The position numbers and the translations under genes were made by a program. Below, piece by piece: positions 29,725 through 38,409 of a DNA stretch of 64,000 nucleotides. The notes beneath the pieces were generated by a model that did no database searches, was not told the origin of the DNA, and saw only the letters and a list, made by a program, of their open reading frames with translations. This DNA comes from Streptomyces sp. Ru71. GTDB taxonomy: Bacteria; Actinomycetota; Actinomycetes; Streptomycetales; Streptomycetaceae. Each line of letters starts with the position of its first letter. Position 1 is the stretch's first letter. Location of the stretch: the NCBI RefSeq assembly GCF_002920535.1, contig NZ_PQSS01000019.1, positions 44,204-108,203 of the forward strand, read 5' to 3'.

Positions 29725-30726
29725 GTGCGCCGACGCTCCCTGATGATTGCCGTACCCGCCGGACTGGTCACGCTCGCCGGCTGCGGCGACGACAAGTCCG
29801 ATTCGAGCAAGGCCAGCGACAGCGCGTCGCCGTCGGCGCCCCAGACGTCGGCCGTGCCGACGCCGAAGATCGTCGCCGGTCCGCTGCCGGCGATCACCGC
29901 GGGTGCCGGGTTCGGCCAGAAGCCGACGGTCGCCAAGGGCAGCGGGGAGCCGTCGAAGGACATCGCGGTCAAGACGCTGGTCGCCGGCAACGGGCGCACG
30001 GTGGCCGAGGGCGACTTCATCCAGGCGGACTACCTCGGCCAGATCTGGAACACCGGCAAGGTGTTCGACAACTCCTACGACCGCAAGACGCCGCTGCTGA
30101 TCCAGCTCGCCCAGGGCCAGATCATCGACGGCTGGCGGTACGCCCTGACCGGGAAGAAGACCGGCAGCCGGGTGGAGTTCTCCATCCCGCCGAGCTGGGG
30201 GTACGGCCCGCAGGGCAACGCCCAGGCGGGCATCAAGGGCACCGACACGCTGGTGTTCGTGGTCGACCTGAAGGACACCTTCAACGCCAAGAGCTCCGCC
30301 CAGGGCAAGAAGGTCCCGCAGGACGACTCCTCGCTGCCGAAGGTCGGTACCAACACCGACGGCGCCGCGCCGTCCATCGAGGTGCCCAAGGTGAAGCCGC
30401 CGACGAAGCTGGTGGCGAACTACGTCCTGGAGGGCGACGGCGAGGAGCTGAAGGCCGACAGCACGGTGCTCGTGCAGTACAAGGGCGTGCTGTGGGACAC
30501 GGGCAAGGAGTTCGACTCCACCTACGGCCGCAAGGCGCTCACGTCCTTCTCCCTGCAGCAGGTCGTCAAGGGCTGGGGCCAGGGCCTGACCGGCAAGAAG
30601 GTCGGCAGCCGCGTCCTGATCGTCGTCCCGCCCGCCCTGGGCTACGGCGACAACCCGCCGCAGGGCAGCGGCATCAAGAAGGACTCCACCATGGTGTTCA
30701 CGGTGGACATCCTGGCCAAGATGTAG
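29725..30726 (+). CDS. Lipoprotein with two tandem FKBP-type peptidyl-prolyl isomerase domains
   Basis: Extracytoplasmic folding factor of 333 residues. The signal peptide ends in a lipobox LAGC near residue 17, so it should be lipid-anchored outside the membrane. Two FKBP domains follow (residues about 90-190 and 225-333), each with the VQYKG-like strand, the FD(N/S)(S/T)Y loop and the GWGQGLTGKKVGSRV helix region. The first domain has the weaker aromatic pocket (IPPSWGYGPQG), so the second may be the active one. GTG 29725 has GAGG upstream. It lies immediately before a cytoplasmic single-domain FKBP. Confidence 0.9.
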   Translation: MRRRSLMIAVPAGLVTLAGCGDDKSDSSKASDSASPSAPQTSAVPTPKIVAGPLPAITAGAGFGQKPTVAKGSGEPSKDIAVKTLVAGNGRTVAEGDFIQADYLGQIWNTGKVFDNSYDRKTPLLIQLAQGQIIDGWRYALTGKKTGSRVEFSIPPSWGYGPQGNAQAGIKGTDTLVFVVDLKDTFNAKSSAQGKKVPQDDSSLPKVGTNTDGAAPSIEVPKVKPPTKLVANYVLEGDGEELKADSTVLVQYKGVLWDTGKEFDSTYGRKALTSFSLQQVVKGWGQGLTGKKVGSRVLIVVPPALGYGDNPPQGSGIKKDSTMVFTVDILAKM

Positions 30727-30819
30727 CGCCCCGCCGGTGCGGGCCCGCCGCGGGCGCGTGCCGGGCCGGGATGAAAGACTGTCCGCGTTACGTGTTGTAG
30801 AGATGCAGGAGCTTCAGAC

Positions 30820-31191
30820 GTGAGCATCGACAAGCCCGAGATCGACTTCCCGGGCGGCGAGCCCCCGGCGGACCTTGAGATCAAGGACATCTGGGAGGGC
30901 GACGGCCCGGTCGCGCAGGAGGGCCAGACGGTCACCGTCCACTACGTGGGCGTCGCCTTCAGCACGGGCGAGGAGTTCGACGCCAGCTGGAACCGCGGTA
31001 CGCCGTTCCGCTTCCCGCTCGGCGCAGGCCGTGTCATCAAGGGCTGGGACCAGGGCGTGCAGGGCATGAAGGTCGGCGGCCGTCGCCAGCTGACCATTCC
31101 GGCCCACCTCGCCTACGGCAACCAGAGCCCGACCCCGGCGATCAAGCCCGGCGAGACGCTGATCTTCGTCGTGGACCTGCTCGGCGTCTGA
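30820..31191 (+). CDS. FKBP-type peptidyl-prolyl cis-trans isomerase
   Basis: Cytoplasmic single-domain FKBP of 123 residues that accelerates proline isomerisation during folding. The fold is complete: TVTVHYVGVAFSTGEEFDASW, VIKGWDQGVQGMKVGGRR and IPAHLAYGNQSP contain the usual pocket aromatic residues. No signal peptide is present. GTG 30820 follows AGGAG at nine bases. It is on the same strand 93 bp after the lipoprotein FKBP and ends before a terminator that separates it from pafB. Confidence 0.95.
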   Translation: MSIDKPEIDFPGGEPPADLEIKDIWEGDGPVAQEGQTVTVHYVGVAFSTGEEFDASWNRGTPFRFPLGAGRVIKGWDQGVQGMKVGGRRQLTIPAHLAYGNQSPTPAIKPGETLIFVVDLLGV

Positions 31192-31220
31192 TCGTCACAC
31201 GATCAGAGCTGATCACATGG

Positions 31221-31246
31221 GGTCCATGCCCGTGCGGGCATGGACC
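31221..31246 (+). terminator. Terminator between the FKBP gene and pafB
   Basis: GGTCCATGCCC pairs perfectly with GGGCATGGACC around GTGC, followed shortly by TTTT, 29 bp after the FKBP stop. Confidence 0.9.
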
Positions 31247-31254
31247 CTCGGCTT

Positions 31255-31282
31255 TTGTCATCGCCCCGCGGAGCGGTACGGT
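31255..31282 (+). promoter_or_regulatory. pafB promoter
   Basis: TTGTCA (31255-31260) is five-sixths identical to the housekeeping -35 consensus and lies 16 bases from TACGGT (31277-31282). It sits between the FKBP terminator and the pafB ATG, so pafBC probably has its own constitutive promoter. The GTG extension of the RecA-NDp element is absent. Confidence 0.6.
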
Positions 31283-31321
31283 CATCGATCGTAAGGACCA
31301 TAGGGAAGGCGAAGGGCGTCG

Positions 31322-32275
31322 ATGGCCATTGCCAAGGCAGAGCGGCTGATGAACCTGGCGCTGTGTCTGCTCGGGACGCGGCGGCCGCTCAGCAAGCGTG
31401 AGCTGCGGGAGTCCATCGAGGCCTACCTGGAAGCGGGCAGTGACGACTCCTTCAACCGCATGTTCGAGCGGGACAAGGACGACCTGCGCGAGCTCGGCCT
31501 GGTCATCGAGACCGTGGAGAGCCTGGACGGCGAGATCGGCTATCTCGCCCGCCGTGACTCCAACCGTCTGCCGCCCATCACCCTCGACGCCGAGGAGGCC
31601 GCGGCCCTGGGCCTGGCCGCCAAGGTCTGGCAGCAGGCCCGCCTGGCCGGCGCGGCCAGCGGCGCCCTGCAGAAGCTGCGCGCGGCCGGACTGCCCGAGG
31701 ACGTCGACCCCTACGAGGCGCACAGCGCGCTGGAACCGCGTATCCCGGTCCACGAGGCCGCCTTCGAGCCGCTGATGCTGGCCTGCCGCGACCGCCGCCC
31801 GGTGATCTTCGACTACCGCAAGGCCAACGCCGCCCAGCCCGAGCCCCGGCACGTCGAGCCGTGGGCGCTGGAGTGCTGGCGCGGCCACTGGTACCTGGCC
31901 GGCTTCGACCGCGACCGGGGCGCGGAGCGCGTCTTCCGGCTCTCCCGGATCACCGGCAAGGTGCGCTCGCGCGGCGGGAAGTTCACCGCGCCCGTCCCCG
32001 ACGTCGTCACCGTCCGTGAGACCGTCGCGAGCTGGGCCGGCGAGACCGCCGACCGCAGTGCCCTGATCCGGCTGCGCTCCGGCGCCGGTTACCCCCTTCG
32101 GGCGAAGGCCACGGCGGTGCGGGAACTCGGCGACGGCTGGGACGAGTTGGAGATTCCGTACGGGCACGGCCTGGACGCCTGGCTGGTGGAGTTCGGCCCG
32201 GACGTGGTCGTGCTGGAGCCCGCCGAGCTGCGGGCCGACGTCGTGGACCGGCTGCGTGCCGTGGCCAAGGGCTGA
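31322..32275 (+). CDS. pafB: WYL-domain transcriptional regulator PafB
   Basis: One half of the PafBC activator, which in mycobacteria switches on RecA-independent DNA-damage promoters. The 317-residue protein has an N-terminal winged helix (residues about 1-60, with RPLSKRELRESI) and a WYL domain near residue 180 (HWYLAGFDRDRGAERVFRLS), followed by a WCX-type C-terminal extension. The WYL domain senses a nucleic-acid or nucleotide signal in characterised members. ATG 31322 lies 18 bp before pafC in the same direction. Confidence 0.94.
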   Translation: MAIAKAERLMNLALCLLGTRRPLSKRELRESIEAYLEAGSDDSFNRMFERDKDDLRELGLVIETVESLDGEIGYLARRDSNRLPPITLDAEEAAALGLAAKVWQQARLAGAASGALQKLRAAGLPEDVDPYEAHSALEPRIPVHEAAFEPLMLACRDRRPVIFDYRKANAAQPEPRHVEPWALECWRGHWYLAGFDRDRGAERVFRLSRITGKVRSRGGKFTAPVPDVVTVRETVASWAGETADRSALIRLRSGAGYPLRAKATAVRELGDGWDELEIPYGHGLDAWLVEFGPDVVVLEPAELRADVVDRLRAVAKG

Positions 32276-32293
32276 GGGGGAGCGGAGCGAGAC

Positions 32294-33358
32294 GTGGCAG
32301 GCAAACCGGTCAGGCCCACCAGCGCCATCGACCAGACCCGGCGGATGCTCTCCCTGGTGACCTATCTCAGGGAGCGCCCCGGCGCCCGGGTCGAGGACGT
32401 GGCGCGCGCCTTCGGGATCACCGAGGACGAGCTGGTCTCCGACCTCGACGTGCTGCCCATGTGCGGCACCAGCTTCCGCGGCGGGGACCTGCTCGACATC
32501 GACACCGACGGCGAGCGGATCTGGTGGCACAACCCGGCCGCGCTCGGCGCGGAGGCGGCCGAGCCGCTGCGGCTGGCCGCCGACGAGGCGACCGCGCTGC
32601 TGGTCGCGGCGCGCGCGGTGGCCACGCTGCCCGGGCTGCGCGAGAGCGACCGGCAGGCCCTGCTGCGGGCCACCGCCAAGGTGGAGACGGCGGCCGGCGA
32701 GGCGGCCGGCGCGAGCTCGCGGCTGTCGGTGACCTTCGAGTCCGAGGGCGGTGTCTTTGCCGACGTCGACCGGGCGATCTCCGAGCGCCGCCGGCTGTGG
32801 ATCCGCTACTACTCGCCGGCCCGTGACGAGGTCACCGAGCGGGAGATCGACCCGATCCGCCTGGTCAGCGTCGGCCACACCTATGTGGAGGCGTGGTGCC
32901 GCCGCTCCGAGGCACGCCGCACCTTCCGCCTCGACCGGGTCGCCGAGATCCGCATCCTGGACGAGCCGTCGGCCCCGCCGGAGGTGGAGCTGCGCGACCT
33001 GTCGGAGGGACTGGTGCAGCCGGCCGCCGAGGACCCGGAGGTCGTCGTCGAGGTCGCCCCGGGCGGACGCTGGGTCGCCGAGTACTACCCGCACGACAGC
33101 GCCGAGGAGCTCGCCGACGGCGGGCTGCGGATCACGCTGCGCACCCCCGACCCGGCCTCGCTCAGACGCCTCGCGCTGCGGCTCGGCCGCGACGGGCGGA
33201 TCGTCTCGCCGCCGGAGCTGGCCGACAGCGCCCGCCGGGCGGCCCGCGAGGCGCTGGCCGCGTACGACGGGATCGAGGCCGAGGGGGCGCACGTGCCCGG
33301 TGTGACGCCGGCCGGGGCGGCTCAGGCGCGGGACGACAGGCAGGAGCAGAGGCTGTGA
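32294..33358 (+). CDS. pafC: WYL-domain transcriptional regulator PafC
   Basis: Partner of PafB in the heterodimeric damage-response activator. The 354-residue protein has an N-terminal helix-turn-helix (GARVEDVARAFGITEDELVSD), a WYL domain in which the eponymous motif is altered to YVEAWCRRSEARRTFRLDRV, and a WCX tail. GTG 32294 follows the purine-rich GGGGGAGCGGAG. Its stop overlaps the GTG of the next small gene (GTGA), indicating coupling. Two promoters in this window carry RecA-NDp elements that PafBC could recognise. Confidence 0.94.
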   Translation: MAGKPVRPTSAIDQTRRMLSLVTYLRERPGARVEDVARAFGITEDELVSDLDVLPMCGTSFRGGDLLDIDTDGERIWWHNPAALGAEAAEPLRLAADEATALLVAARAVATLPGLRESDRQALLRATAKVETAAGEAAGASSRLSVTFESEGGVFADVDRAISERRRLWIRYYSPARDEVTEREIDPIRLVSVGHTYVEAWCRRSEARRTFRLDRVAEIRILDEPSAPPEVELRDLSEGLVQPAAEDPEVVVEVAPGGRWVAEYYPHDSAEELADGGLRITLRTPDPASLRRLALRLGRDGRIVSPPELADSARRAAREALAAYDGIEAEGAHVPGVTPAGAAQARDDRQEQRL

Positions 33359-33648
33359 GCGAGTCGGCGTCGCCGGGTGGGCCGGCCATGACGGTGGCCT
33401 CCGCGTTCGCGGGGATGCGCAGTGTGGCCCCGGTGGTGTTCAGGGCCGGCTGCCCGGACTGCCGGGGCCGCTTCGAGCTGGCCGCGAGCGCGCTGCGGCT
33501 GGCCATCGGCGCCTCCAGCCGCACCACCTTCTACTCGTTCACCTGCCCCGAGTGCGGGGTGGCCGTGCGCAAGCCGGCCGGGGAGCGGATCGTGGAGCTG
33601 CTGACCGGCGGCGGGGTGCGCACGCTGCGACTGCACTCGACGGTCTGA
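33355..33648 (+). CDS. Small zinc-ribbon protein, conserved hypothetical
   Basis: A 97-residue protein I cannot assign to a named function. Two Cys pairs (AGCPDCRGRF and FTCPECGVAV) some 33 residues apart form a probable zinc ribbon; the segment between is hydrophobic/helical. GTG 33355 overlaps the pafC stop, with AGGAG 10 bases upstream; ATG 33388 is an alternative. Its coupling to pafBC suggests an accessory role in that operon or simply a conserved neighbour. Confidence 0.8.
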   Translation: MSESASPGGPAMTVASAFAGMRSVAPVVFRAGCPDCRGRFELAASALRLAIGASSRTTFYSFTCPECGVAVRKPAGERIVELLTGGGVRTLRLHSTV

Positions 33649-33693
33649 GGCCCCAGCGGGCGGGCCCGGGCGGGCCGCGACCGGCCCAGGGTC

Positions 33694-33709
33694 TAGGCTC
33701 GACGGCATG
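33694..33709 (+). promoter_or_regulatory. Promoter for a leaderless small membrane protein gene
   Basis: TAGGCT at 33694-33699 is seven bases before the ATG at 33707, giving a predicted leaderless transcript. There is no ribosome site. Confidence 0.5.
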
Positions 33710-33901
33710 TTCTGGCCGATGTTCGCGGTAGCTGTGGGTTTTCTGGGTCTCGCCGTGCTCGGTGTGCTCGCCGTCCGGGTGTTCGTCGAGGCGCAGCGGC
33801 TGGGCCGGCAGGTGGCGGATTCCACACGCCGTATCAACAAGGCGGCCGAGGAGCTGGAGAGCGCCTCGACGAGCGCGGCACGGGCCGTGGATTCGCTGTG
33901 A
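33707..33901 (+). CDS. Small single-span membrane protein
   Basis: A 64-residue protein: one N-terminal hydrophobic helix (residues about 4-27, FAVAVGFLGLAVLGVLAVRVF) and a charged helical tail with heptad-like spacing (RRINKAAEELESASTSAARAV). The layout resembles TatA/TatB-like or DUF948-like proteins, but no Tat hinge motif is seen. It lies between the pafC operon and tatA. Function unknown; codon usage supports it being real. Confidence 0.7.
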   Translation: MFWPMFAVAVGFLGLAVLGVLAVRVFVEAQRLGRQVADSTRRINKAAEELESASTSAARAVDSL

Positions 33902-33910
33902 CCGCCCGGG

Positions 33911-33916
33911 TAGGCT
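33911..33916 (+). promoter_or_regulatory. Possible tatA promoter -10
   Basis: TAGGCT at 33911-33916 is a good -10 hexamer in the 187-bp gap before tatA and would give a leader of about 165 bases. No clear -35 is visible. Confidence 0.4.
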
Positions 33917-34088
33917 GGCTGATCGCGGGGCGGAGAACGAGGCCCGCTCCGTGGACCGGGAGTACGCACGGGGATTGCCTCACGTTTACCCCTGGGCGTT
34001 ACGATCGCTGCCAGAACGGCTGATCGGACACCTGTCCGACCAGTCGGACAGCACCCACCCTGCCGCCTCGGTGAGAAGGTAAAGACTT

Positions 34089-34373
34089 ATGTTCGGAAGG
34101 CTCGGAGCCCCCGAGATCATTCTCATCCTCGTCGTCATCATCCTGCTGTTCGGCGCGAAGAAGCTTCCGGACATGGCCCGCTCGCTCGGCAAGTCCGCGC
34201 GCATCCTCAAGAGCGAGGCCAAGGCGATGAAGGAGGAGGGCAGCAGCGGCACGTCCGCCCAGGCGCCCACCAGCAACGAGCAGCCTCCCGCGCAGCGCAC
34301 CATCCAGGCGGCCCCCGGCGACGTGAACAGCGCCCGCCCGGTCAACGAGCCGACGGACACGACCAAGCGCTGA
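34089..34373 (+). CDS. tatA: Twin-arginine translocase subunit TatA
   Basis: Pore-forming component of the Tat exporter, which moves folded proteins across the membrane. The 94-residue protein shows the standard layout: a short N-terminal membrane helix ([15 protein letters not shown]), the hinge [14 protein letters not shown] and an amphipathic helix, then a polar tail. The ATG at 34089 is preceded by GAGAAGGTAAAGAC. It is 47 bp upstream of tatC and in the same direction. No tatB is present here, as usual for actinobacteria. Confidence 0.96.
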   Translation: MFGRLGAPEIILILVVIILLFGAKKLPDMARSLGKSARILKSEAKAMKEEGSSGTSAQAPTSNEQPPAQRTIQAAPGDVNSARPVNEPTDTTKR

Positions 34374-34420
34374 CGCAGGGCCGGTGACCTCCGGCCCGCC
34401 GCACGAGATGGGAACGTGGG

Positions 34421-35371
34421 TTGCTGAAGCCTGCCCGCAAGAAGGAGAAGGATCCCGAGGGGCGGATGCCCCTCGCGGAGCACCTTCGTGAGCTCCGCAA
34501 CCGGCTCGCGAAGGCCATGCTGGCCATCGTCGTCGTCACGGTCGTCGCCGCCTTCTTCTACAACGACATCATCAACTTCCTCACCCAGCCGATCCTCGAC
34601 TCGGTGGGCTGCGGGAAGACCTTCGAGGAGCTGGCCCGGTCCTCCAGCGAGAACCAGCAGTGCGCGCGGATCACCATCAACGGTCTGCTCGCGCCGTTCA
34701 CGCTGGCCCTGCAGGTGTCCCTGATGGCGGGTGTCGTCTTCGCCTCGCCGATCTGGCTCTACCAGCTGTGGGCCTTCGTCGCGCCGGGTCTGCACCGGCA
34801 CGAGAAGAAGTACGCCTACGCGTTCGTCGGCACCGGCGTGCCGCTCTTCCTCGGCGGCGGCTATTTCGCCTACCGGGTGCTGCCCACCACCGCGAAGGTG
34901 CTCATCGACTTCACGCCGAACGGCGTGGACAACCTGCTGCCGCTGGACGACCTGCTGCAGCTGGTCACCCGCATGGTGCTCGTCTTCGGGCTCTCCTTCG
35001 AGCTGCCCCTGCTGCTGGTCATGCTGAACCTCACCGGCGTCATCACCGGCCGGCGGATGCTCGGCTGGTGGCGCGGCATGATCCTCGGCATCACCGTCTT
35101 CGCCGCCATCGCCACGCCCAGCACGGACCCGCTGTCCATGCTGGCGCTGTCCGGGCCGATCTGGGTGCTGTACTTCGGCGCGGTGGCCTTCTCCCTGCTC
35201 AACGACCGGCGCCGGGCCCGCCGCGCGGCCGCGGGTCCCGCCGACGACGAGGCGTCCGAGCTGGACCTCACCCCCGAGGCCATCGAGGAGGCCGAGCCGG
35301 TCGCCGCCAGCCGGGCGCTGCCCGAGCAGGCGAGCACGGAACGCGTCAACGGCTACGACGACGTCACCTGA
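34421..35371 (+). CDS. tatC: Twin-arginine translocase subunit TatC
   Basis: Polytopic Tat component that recognises the twin-arginine signal peptide. The 316-residue protein starts MLKPARKKEKDPEGRMPLAEHLRELRNRL, containing the TatC signature HLRELRNRL, and has six membrane helices up to about residue 265. The acidic C-terminal tail (about 50 residues) is cytoplasmic. The start is TTG 34421, with no strong ribosome site. Probably co-transcribed with tatA. Confidence 0.95.
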   Translation: MLKPARKKEKDPEGRMPLAEHLRELRNRLAKAMLAIVVVTVVAAFFYNDIINFLTQPILDSVGCGKTFEELARSSSENQQCARITINGLLAPFTLALQVSLMAGVVFASPIWLYQLWAFVAPGLHRHEKKYAYAFVGTGVPLFLGGGYFAYRVLPTTAKVLIDFTPNGVDNLLPLDDLLQLVTRMVLVFGLSFELPLLLVMLNLTGVITGRRMLGWWRGMILGITVFAAIATPSTDPLSMLALSGPIWVLYFGAVAFSLLNDRRRARRAAAGPADDEASELDLTPEAIEEAEPVAASRALPEQASTERVNGYDDVT

Positions 35372-35569
35372 GCCGCCGAACCCCGCTCGGCCGGCCGTCC
35401 CCGCGCTGCGGGGGCGGCCGTCCCGCATCTGCGAGGTCCCCGGTCCGGATCGCTCGGGAGGCGCCGGTTCCGCATCTGCTGCCAAGGTCCCGGGCACCGC
35501 CTGCCGCATGCCCGCTGAGCTGGGCGTACCCGGGATTCACAGCAGGAGATCCGGTTAATGATCGTCCTG

Positions 35570-35591
35570 TTGTCAGTGCGGCCGGTACGGT
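35570..35591 (+). promoter_or_regulatory. RecA-NDp/PafBC-type promoter of the helY-like helicase
   Basis: TTGTCAGTG (35570-35578) matches the extended RecA-NDp element TTGTCRGTG at all nine positions. It is followed by seven bases (the consensus has eight) and a TANNNT hexamer, TACGGT (35586-35591), 10 bases before the helicase ATG. A normal -35 to -10 spacing is absent, as expected for promoters activated by PafBC. The activity is inferred. Confidence 0.65.
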
Positions 35592-35601
35592 GGAAAGCAC
35601 G

Positions 35602-38409
35602 ATGACACAGGACCTCTCACCGGCCGAGCGGTACGCGGCAGCACGCAGGCGAGCTGCCGAGCAGGCCACCGCACTCGCGTCCTTCCGCGAGATGTACGAC
35701 TTCGGCCTCGACCCCTTCCAGATCGAGGCCTGCAAGGCCCTTGAGGCGGGGAAGGGCGTGCTGGTCGCCGCACCCACCGGCTCCGGCAAGACGATCGTCG
35801 GCGAGTTCGCCGTCCACCTCGCCCTCCAGCAGGGCAAGAAGTGCTTCTACACCACGCCCATCAAGGCGCTGTCCAACCAGAAGTACGCCGACCTGTGCCG
35901 CCGCTACGGCCAGGACAAGGTCGGCCTGCTCACCGGCGACAACAGCGTCAACTCCGACGCGCCGGTGGTCGTGATGACCACCGAGGTGCTGCGGAACATG
36001 CTCTACGCGGGCTCCCAGACCCTGCTGGGCCTGGGCTATGTGGTGATGGACGAGGTGCACTACCTCTCCGACCGCTTCCGCGGCGCCGTGTGGGAAGAGG
36101 TGATCATCCACCTGCCCGAGTCGGTGACGCTGGTGTCACTGTCGGCGACCGTGTCCAACGCCGAGGAGTTCGGCGACTGGCTGGACACCGTCCGCGGCGA
36201 CACCGAGGTGATCGTCTCCGAGCACCGGCCCGTCCCGCTGTTCCAGCACGTGCTGGCCGGCCGGCGGATGTACGACCTGTTCGAGGAGGGCGAGGGCCAC
36301 CGCAAGGCCGTCAACCCCGACCTGATGCGCATGGCGCGCATGGAGGCGACCCGCCCGTCCTTCCAGGACCGCAGACGCGGCCGGAACATGCGCGAGGCCG
36401 ACCGGGAGCGGGAGCGCCGCCAGCGCTCGCGGATCTGGACGCCGGGCCGGCCCGAGGTCATCGAGCGTCTGGACGCCGAGGGGCTGCTGCCCGCGATCAC
36501 GTTCATCTTCTCCCGGGCCGCCTGCGAGGCGGCCGTCGAGCAGTGCCTGTACGCGGGGCTGCGGCTGAACGACGAGGAGGCCCGCGAACAGGTGCGCGCC
36601 CTGGTCGAGGAGCGCACGGCGTCCATCCCCGCCGAGGACCTGCACGTCCTGGGCTACTACGAGTGGCTGGAGGGCCTGGAGCGGGGCATCGCCGCGCACC
36701 ACGCGGGCATGCTGCCGACCTTCAAGGAGGTCGTCGAGGAGCTGTTCGTGCGCGGCCTGGTCAAGGCGGTCTTCGCCACCGAGACCCTCGCGCTCGGTAT
36801 CAACATGCCCGCCCGCTCCGTCGTGCTGGAAAAGCTGGTGAAGTGGAACGGCGAACAGCACGCCGACATCACCCCCGGCGAGTACACCCAGCTCACCGGG
36901 CGGGCCGGCCGGCGCGGCATCGACGTCGAGGGCCACGCGGTGGTGCTGTGGCAGCGCGGCATGAACCCCGAGCACCTCGCCGGGCTCGCGGGCACGCGTA
37001 CGTATCCGCTGCGCTCCAGCTTCAAGCCGTCGTACAACATGGCGGTCAACCTGGTCGAGCAGTTCGGGCGGCACCGCTCGCGCGAGCTGCTGGAGACGTC
37101 GTTCGCGCAGTTCCAGGCCGACAAGTCGGTCGTCGGCATCTCCCGGCAGGTGCAGCGCAACGAGGAGGGCCTGGAGGGCTACAAGGCCTCCATGACCTGC
37201 CACCTGGGCGACTTCGAGGAGTACGCGCGGCTGCGCCGCGAACTGAAGGACCGCGAGACGGAGCTGGCCCGGCAGGGCGCCAACCAGCGGCGTGCCGAGG
37301 CCGCGACGGCCCTGGAGCGGCTCAAGCCGGGTGACGTCATCCACGTCCCGACCGGCAAGTACGCGGGGCTGGCCCTGGTGCTTGACCCCGGTCTGCCGGC
37401 CGGGCGTTCCAACGGCCACCGCGGCTTCGACGCCCACGACGGCCCGCGCCCGCTGGTGCTGACCGCCGAGCGGCAGGTCAAGCGGCTGGGGGCGATCGAC
37501 TTCCCGGTGCCGGTGGAGCCGCTGGAGCGGATGCGGATCCCGAAGTCCTTCAACCCGCGCTCCCCGCAGTCCCGGCGCGACCTGGCCTCCGCGCTGCGCA
37601 CCAAGGCCGGGCACATCCCGCCGGAGCGGCACCGCAAGAAGCGCTCCCAGGCCGCCGACGACCGGGAGATCGCCCGTCTGCGCAAGGCGCTGCGGGCGCA
37701 CCCCTGCCACGGCTGCGACGAGCGCGAGGACCACGCCCGCTGGGCGGAGCGCTACCACCGGCTGCTGCGCGACACCCGGCAGCTGGAGCACCGTATCGAG
37801 GGCCGCACCAACACCATCGCGCGCACCTTCGACCGGATCGTGGCCCTGCTGACCGAGCTGGACTACCTGCGCGGCAATGAGGTCACCGAGCACGGCAAGC
37901 GGCTCGCCCGGCTCTACGGCGAACTGGACCTGCTGGCCAGCGAATGCCTGCGCGCGGGCGTCTGGGAGGGCCTCACCCCGCCCGAACTCGCCGCCTGCGT
38001 CTCGGCGTTGGTGTACGAGGCGCGGCTCAGCGACGACGCCATGGCGCCCAAGCTGCCGTCGGGCAAGGCCAAGGCGGCGCTCGGTGAGATGGTGCGGATC
38101 TGGGGGCGGCTGGACGCCCTGGAGGAGGAGTTCCGCATCAACCAGACCGAGGGCGTCGGCCAGCGCGAGCCGGATCTGGGCTTCGCCTGGGCCGCGTTCA
38201 TGTGGGCCTCCGGCAAGGGCCTGGACGAGGTGCTGCGCGAGGCGGAGATGCCGGCCGGTGACTTCGTGCGCTGGTGCAAGCAGGTCATCGACGTCCTGGG
38301 CCAGATCCAGGCGGCGGCCCCCGCCGCGGGCTCAACGGTCCCGAAGGCCGCCCGCAAGGCGGTCGAGGGGCTGCTGCGCGGAGTGGTGGCGTACTCGTCG
38401 GTGGGCTGA
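35602..38409 (+). CDS. helY: Ski2/Mtr4-like superfamily 2 helicase (HelY type)
   Basis: DExH-box nucleic-acid helicase of 935 residues. Motif I APTGSGKT (near residue 57), motif II VMDEVHYLSDR, motif III LSATVSNAEEF, and motif VI QLTGRAGRRGID are all intact. The C-terminal part has the DSHCT domain (ending with EAEMPAGDFVRWCKQVIDVLGQI) found in exosome-linked RNA helicases. Gene position after pafB-pafC-tatA-tatC matches helY in Mycobacterium. ATG 35602 is chosen at the start of the conserved MTQDLSPAERYAAARRR; upstream frame is open but lies in tatC. Substrate (RNA or DNA) is not settled. Confidence 0.93.
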   Translation: MTQDLSPAERYAAARRRAAEQATALASFREMYDFGLDPFQIEACKALEAGKGVLVAAPTGSGKTIVGEFAVHLALQQGKKCFYTTPIKALSNQKYADLCRRYGQDKVGLLTGDNSVNSDAPVVVMTTEVLRNMLYAGSQTLLGLGYVVMDEVHYLSDRFRGAVWEEVIIHLPESVTLVSLSATVSNAEEFGDWLDTVRGDTEVIVSEHRPVPLFQHVLAGRRMYDLFEEGEGHRKAVNPDLMRMARMEATRPSFQDRRRGRNMREADRERERRQRSRIWTPGRPEVIERLDAEGLLPAITFIFSRAACEAAVEQCLYAGLRLNDEEAREQVRALVEERTASIPAEDLHVLGYYEWLEGLERGIAAHHAGMLPTFKEVVEELFVRGLVKAVFATETLALGINMPARSVVLEKLVKWNGEQHADITPGEYTQLTGRAGRRGIDVEGHAVVLWQRGMNPEHLAGLAGTRTYPLRSSFKPSYNMAVNLVEQFGRHRSRELLETSFAQFQADKSVVGISRQVQRNEEGLEGYKASMTCHLGDFEEYARLRRELKDRETELARQGANQRRAEAATALERLKPGDVIHVPTGKYAGLALVLDPGLPAGRSNGHRGFDAHDGPRPLVLTAERQVKRLGAIDFPVPVEPLERMRIPKSFNPRSPQSRRDLASALRTKAGHIPPERHRKKRSQAADDREIARLRKALRAHPCHGCDEREDHARWAERYHRLLRDTRQLEHRIEGRTNTIARTFDRIVALLTELDYLRGNEVTEHGKRLARLYGELDLLASECLRAGVWEGLTPPELAACVSALVYEARLSDDAMAPKLPSGKAKAALGEMVRIWGRLDALEEEFRINQTEGVGQREPDLGFAWAAFMWASGKGLDEVLREAEMPAGDFVRWCKQVIDVLGQIQAAAPAAGSTVPKAARKAVEGLLRGVVAYSSVG

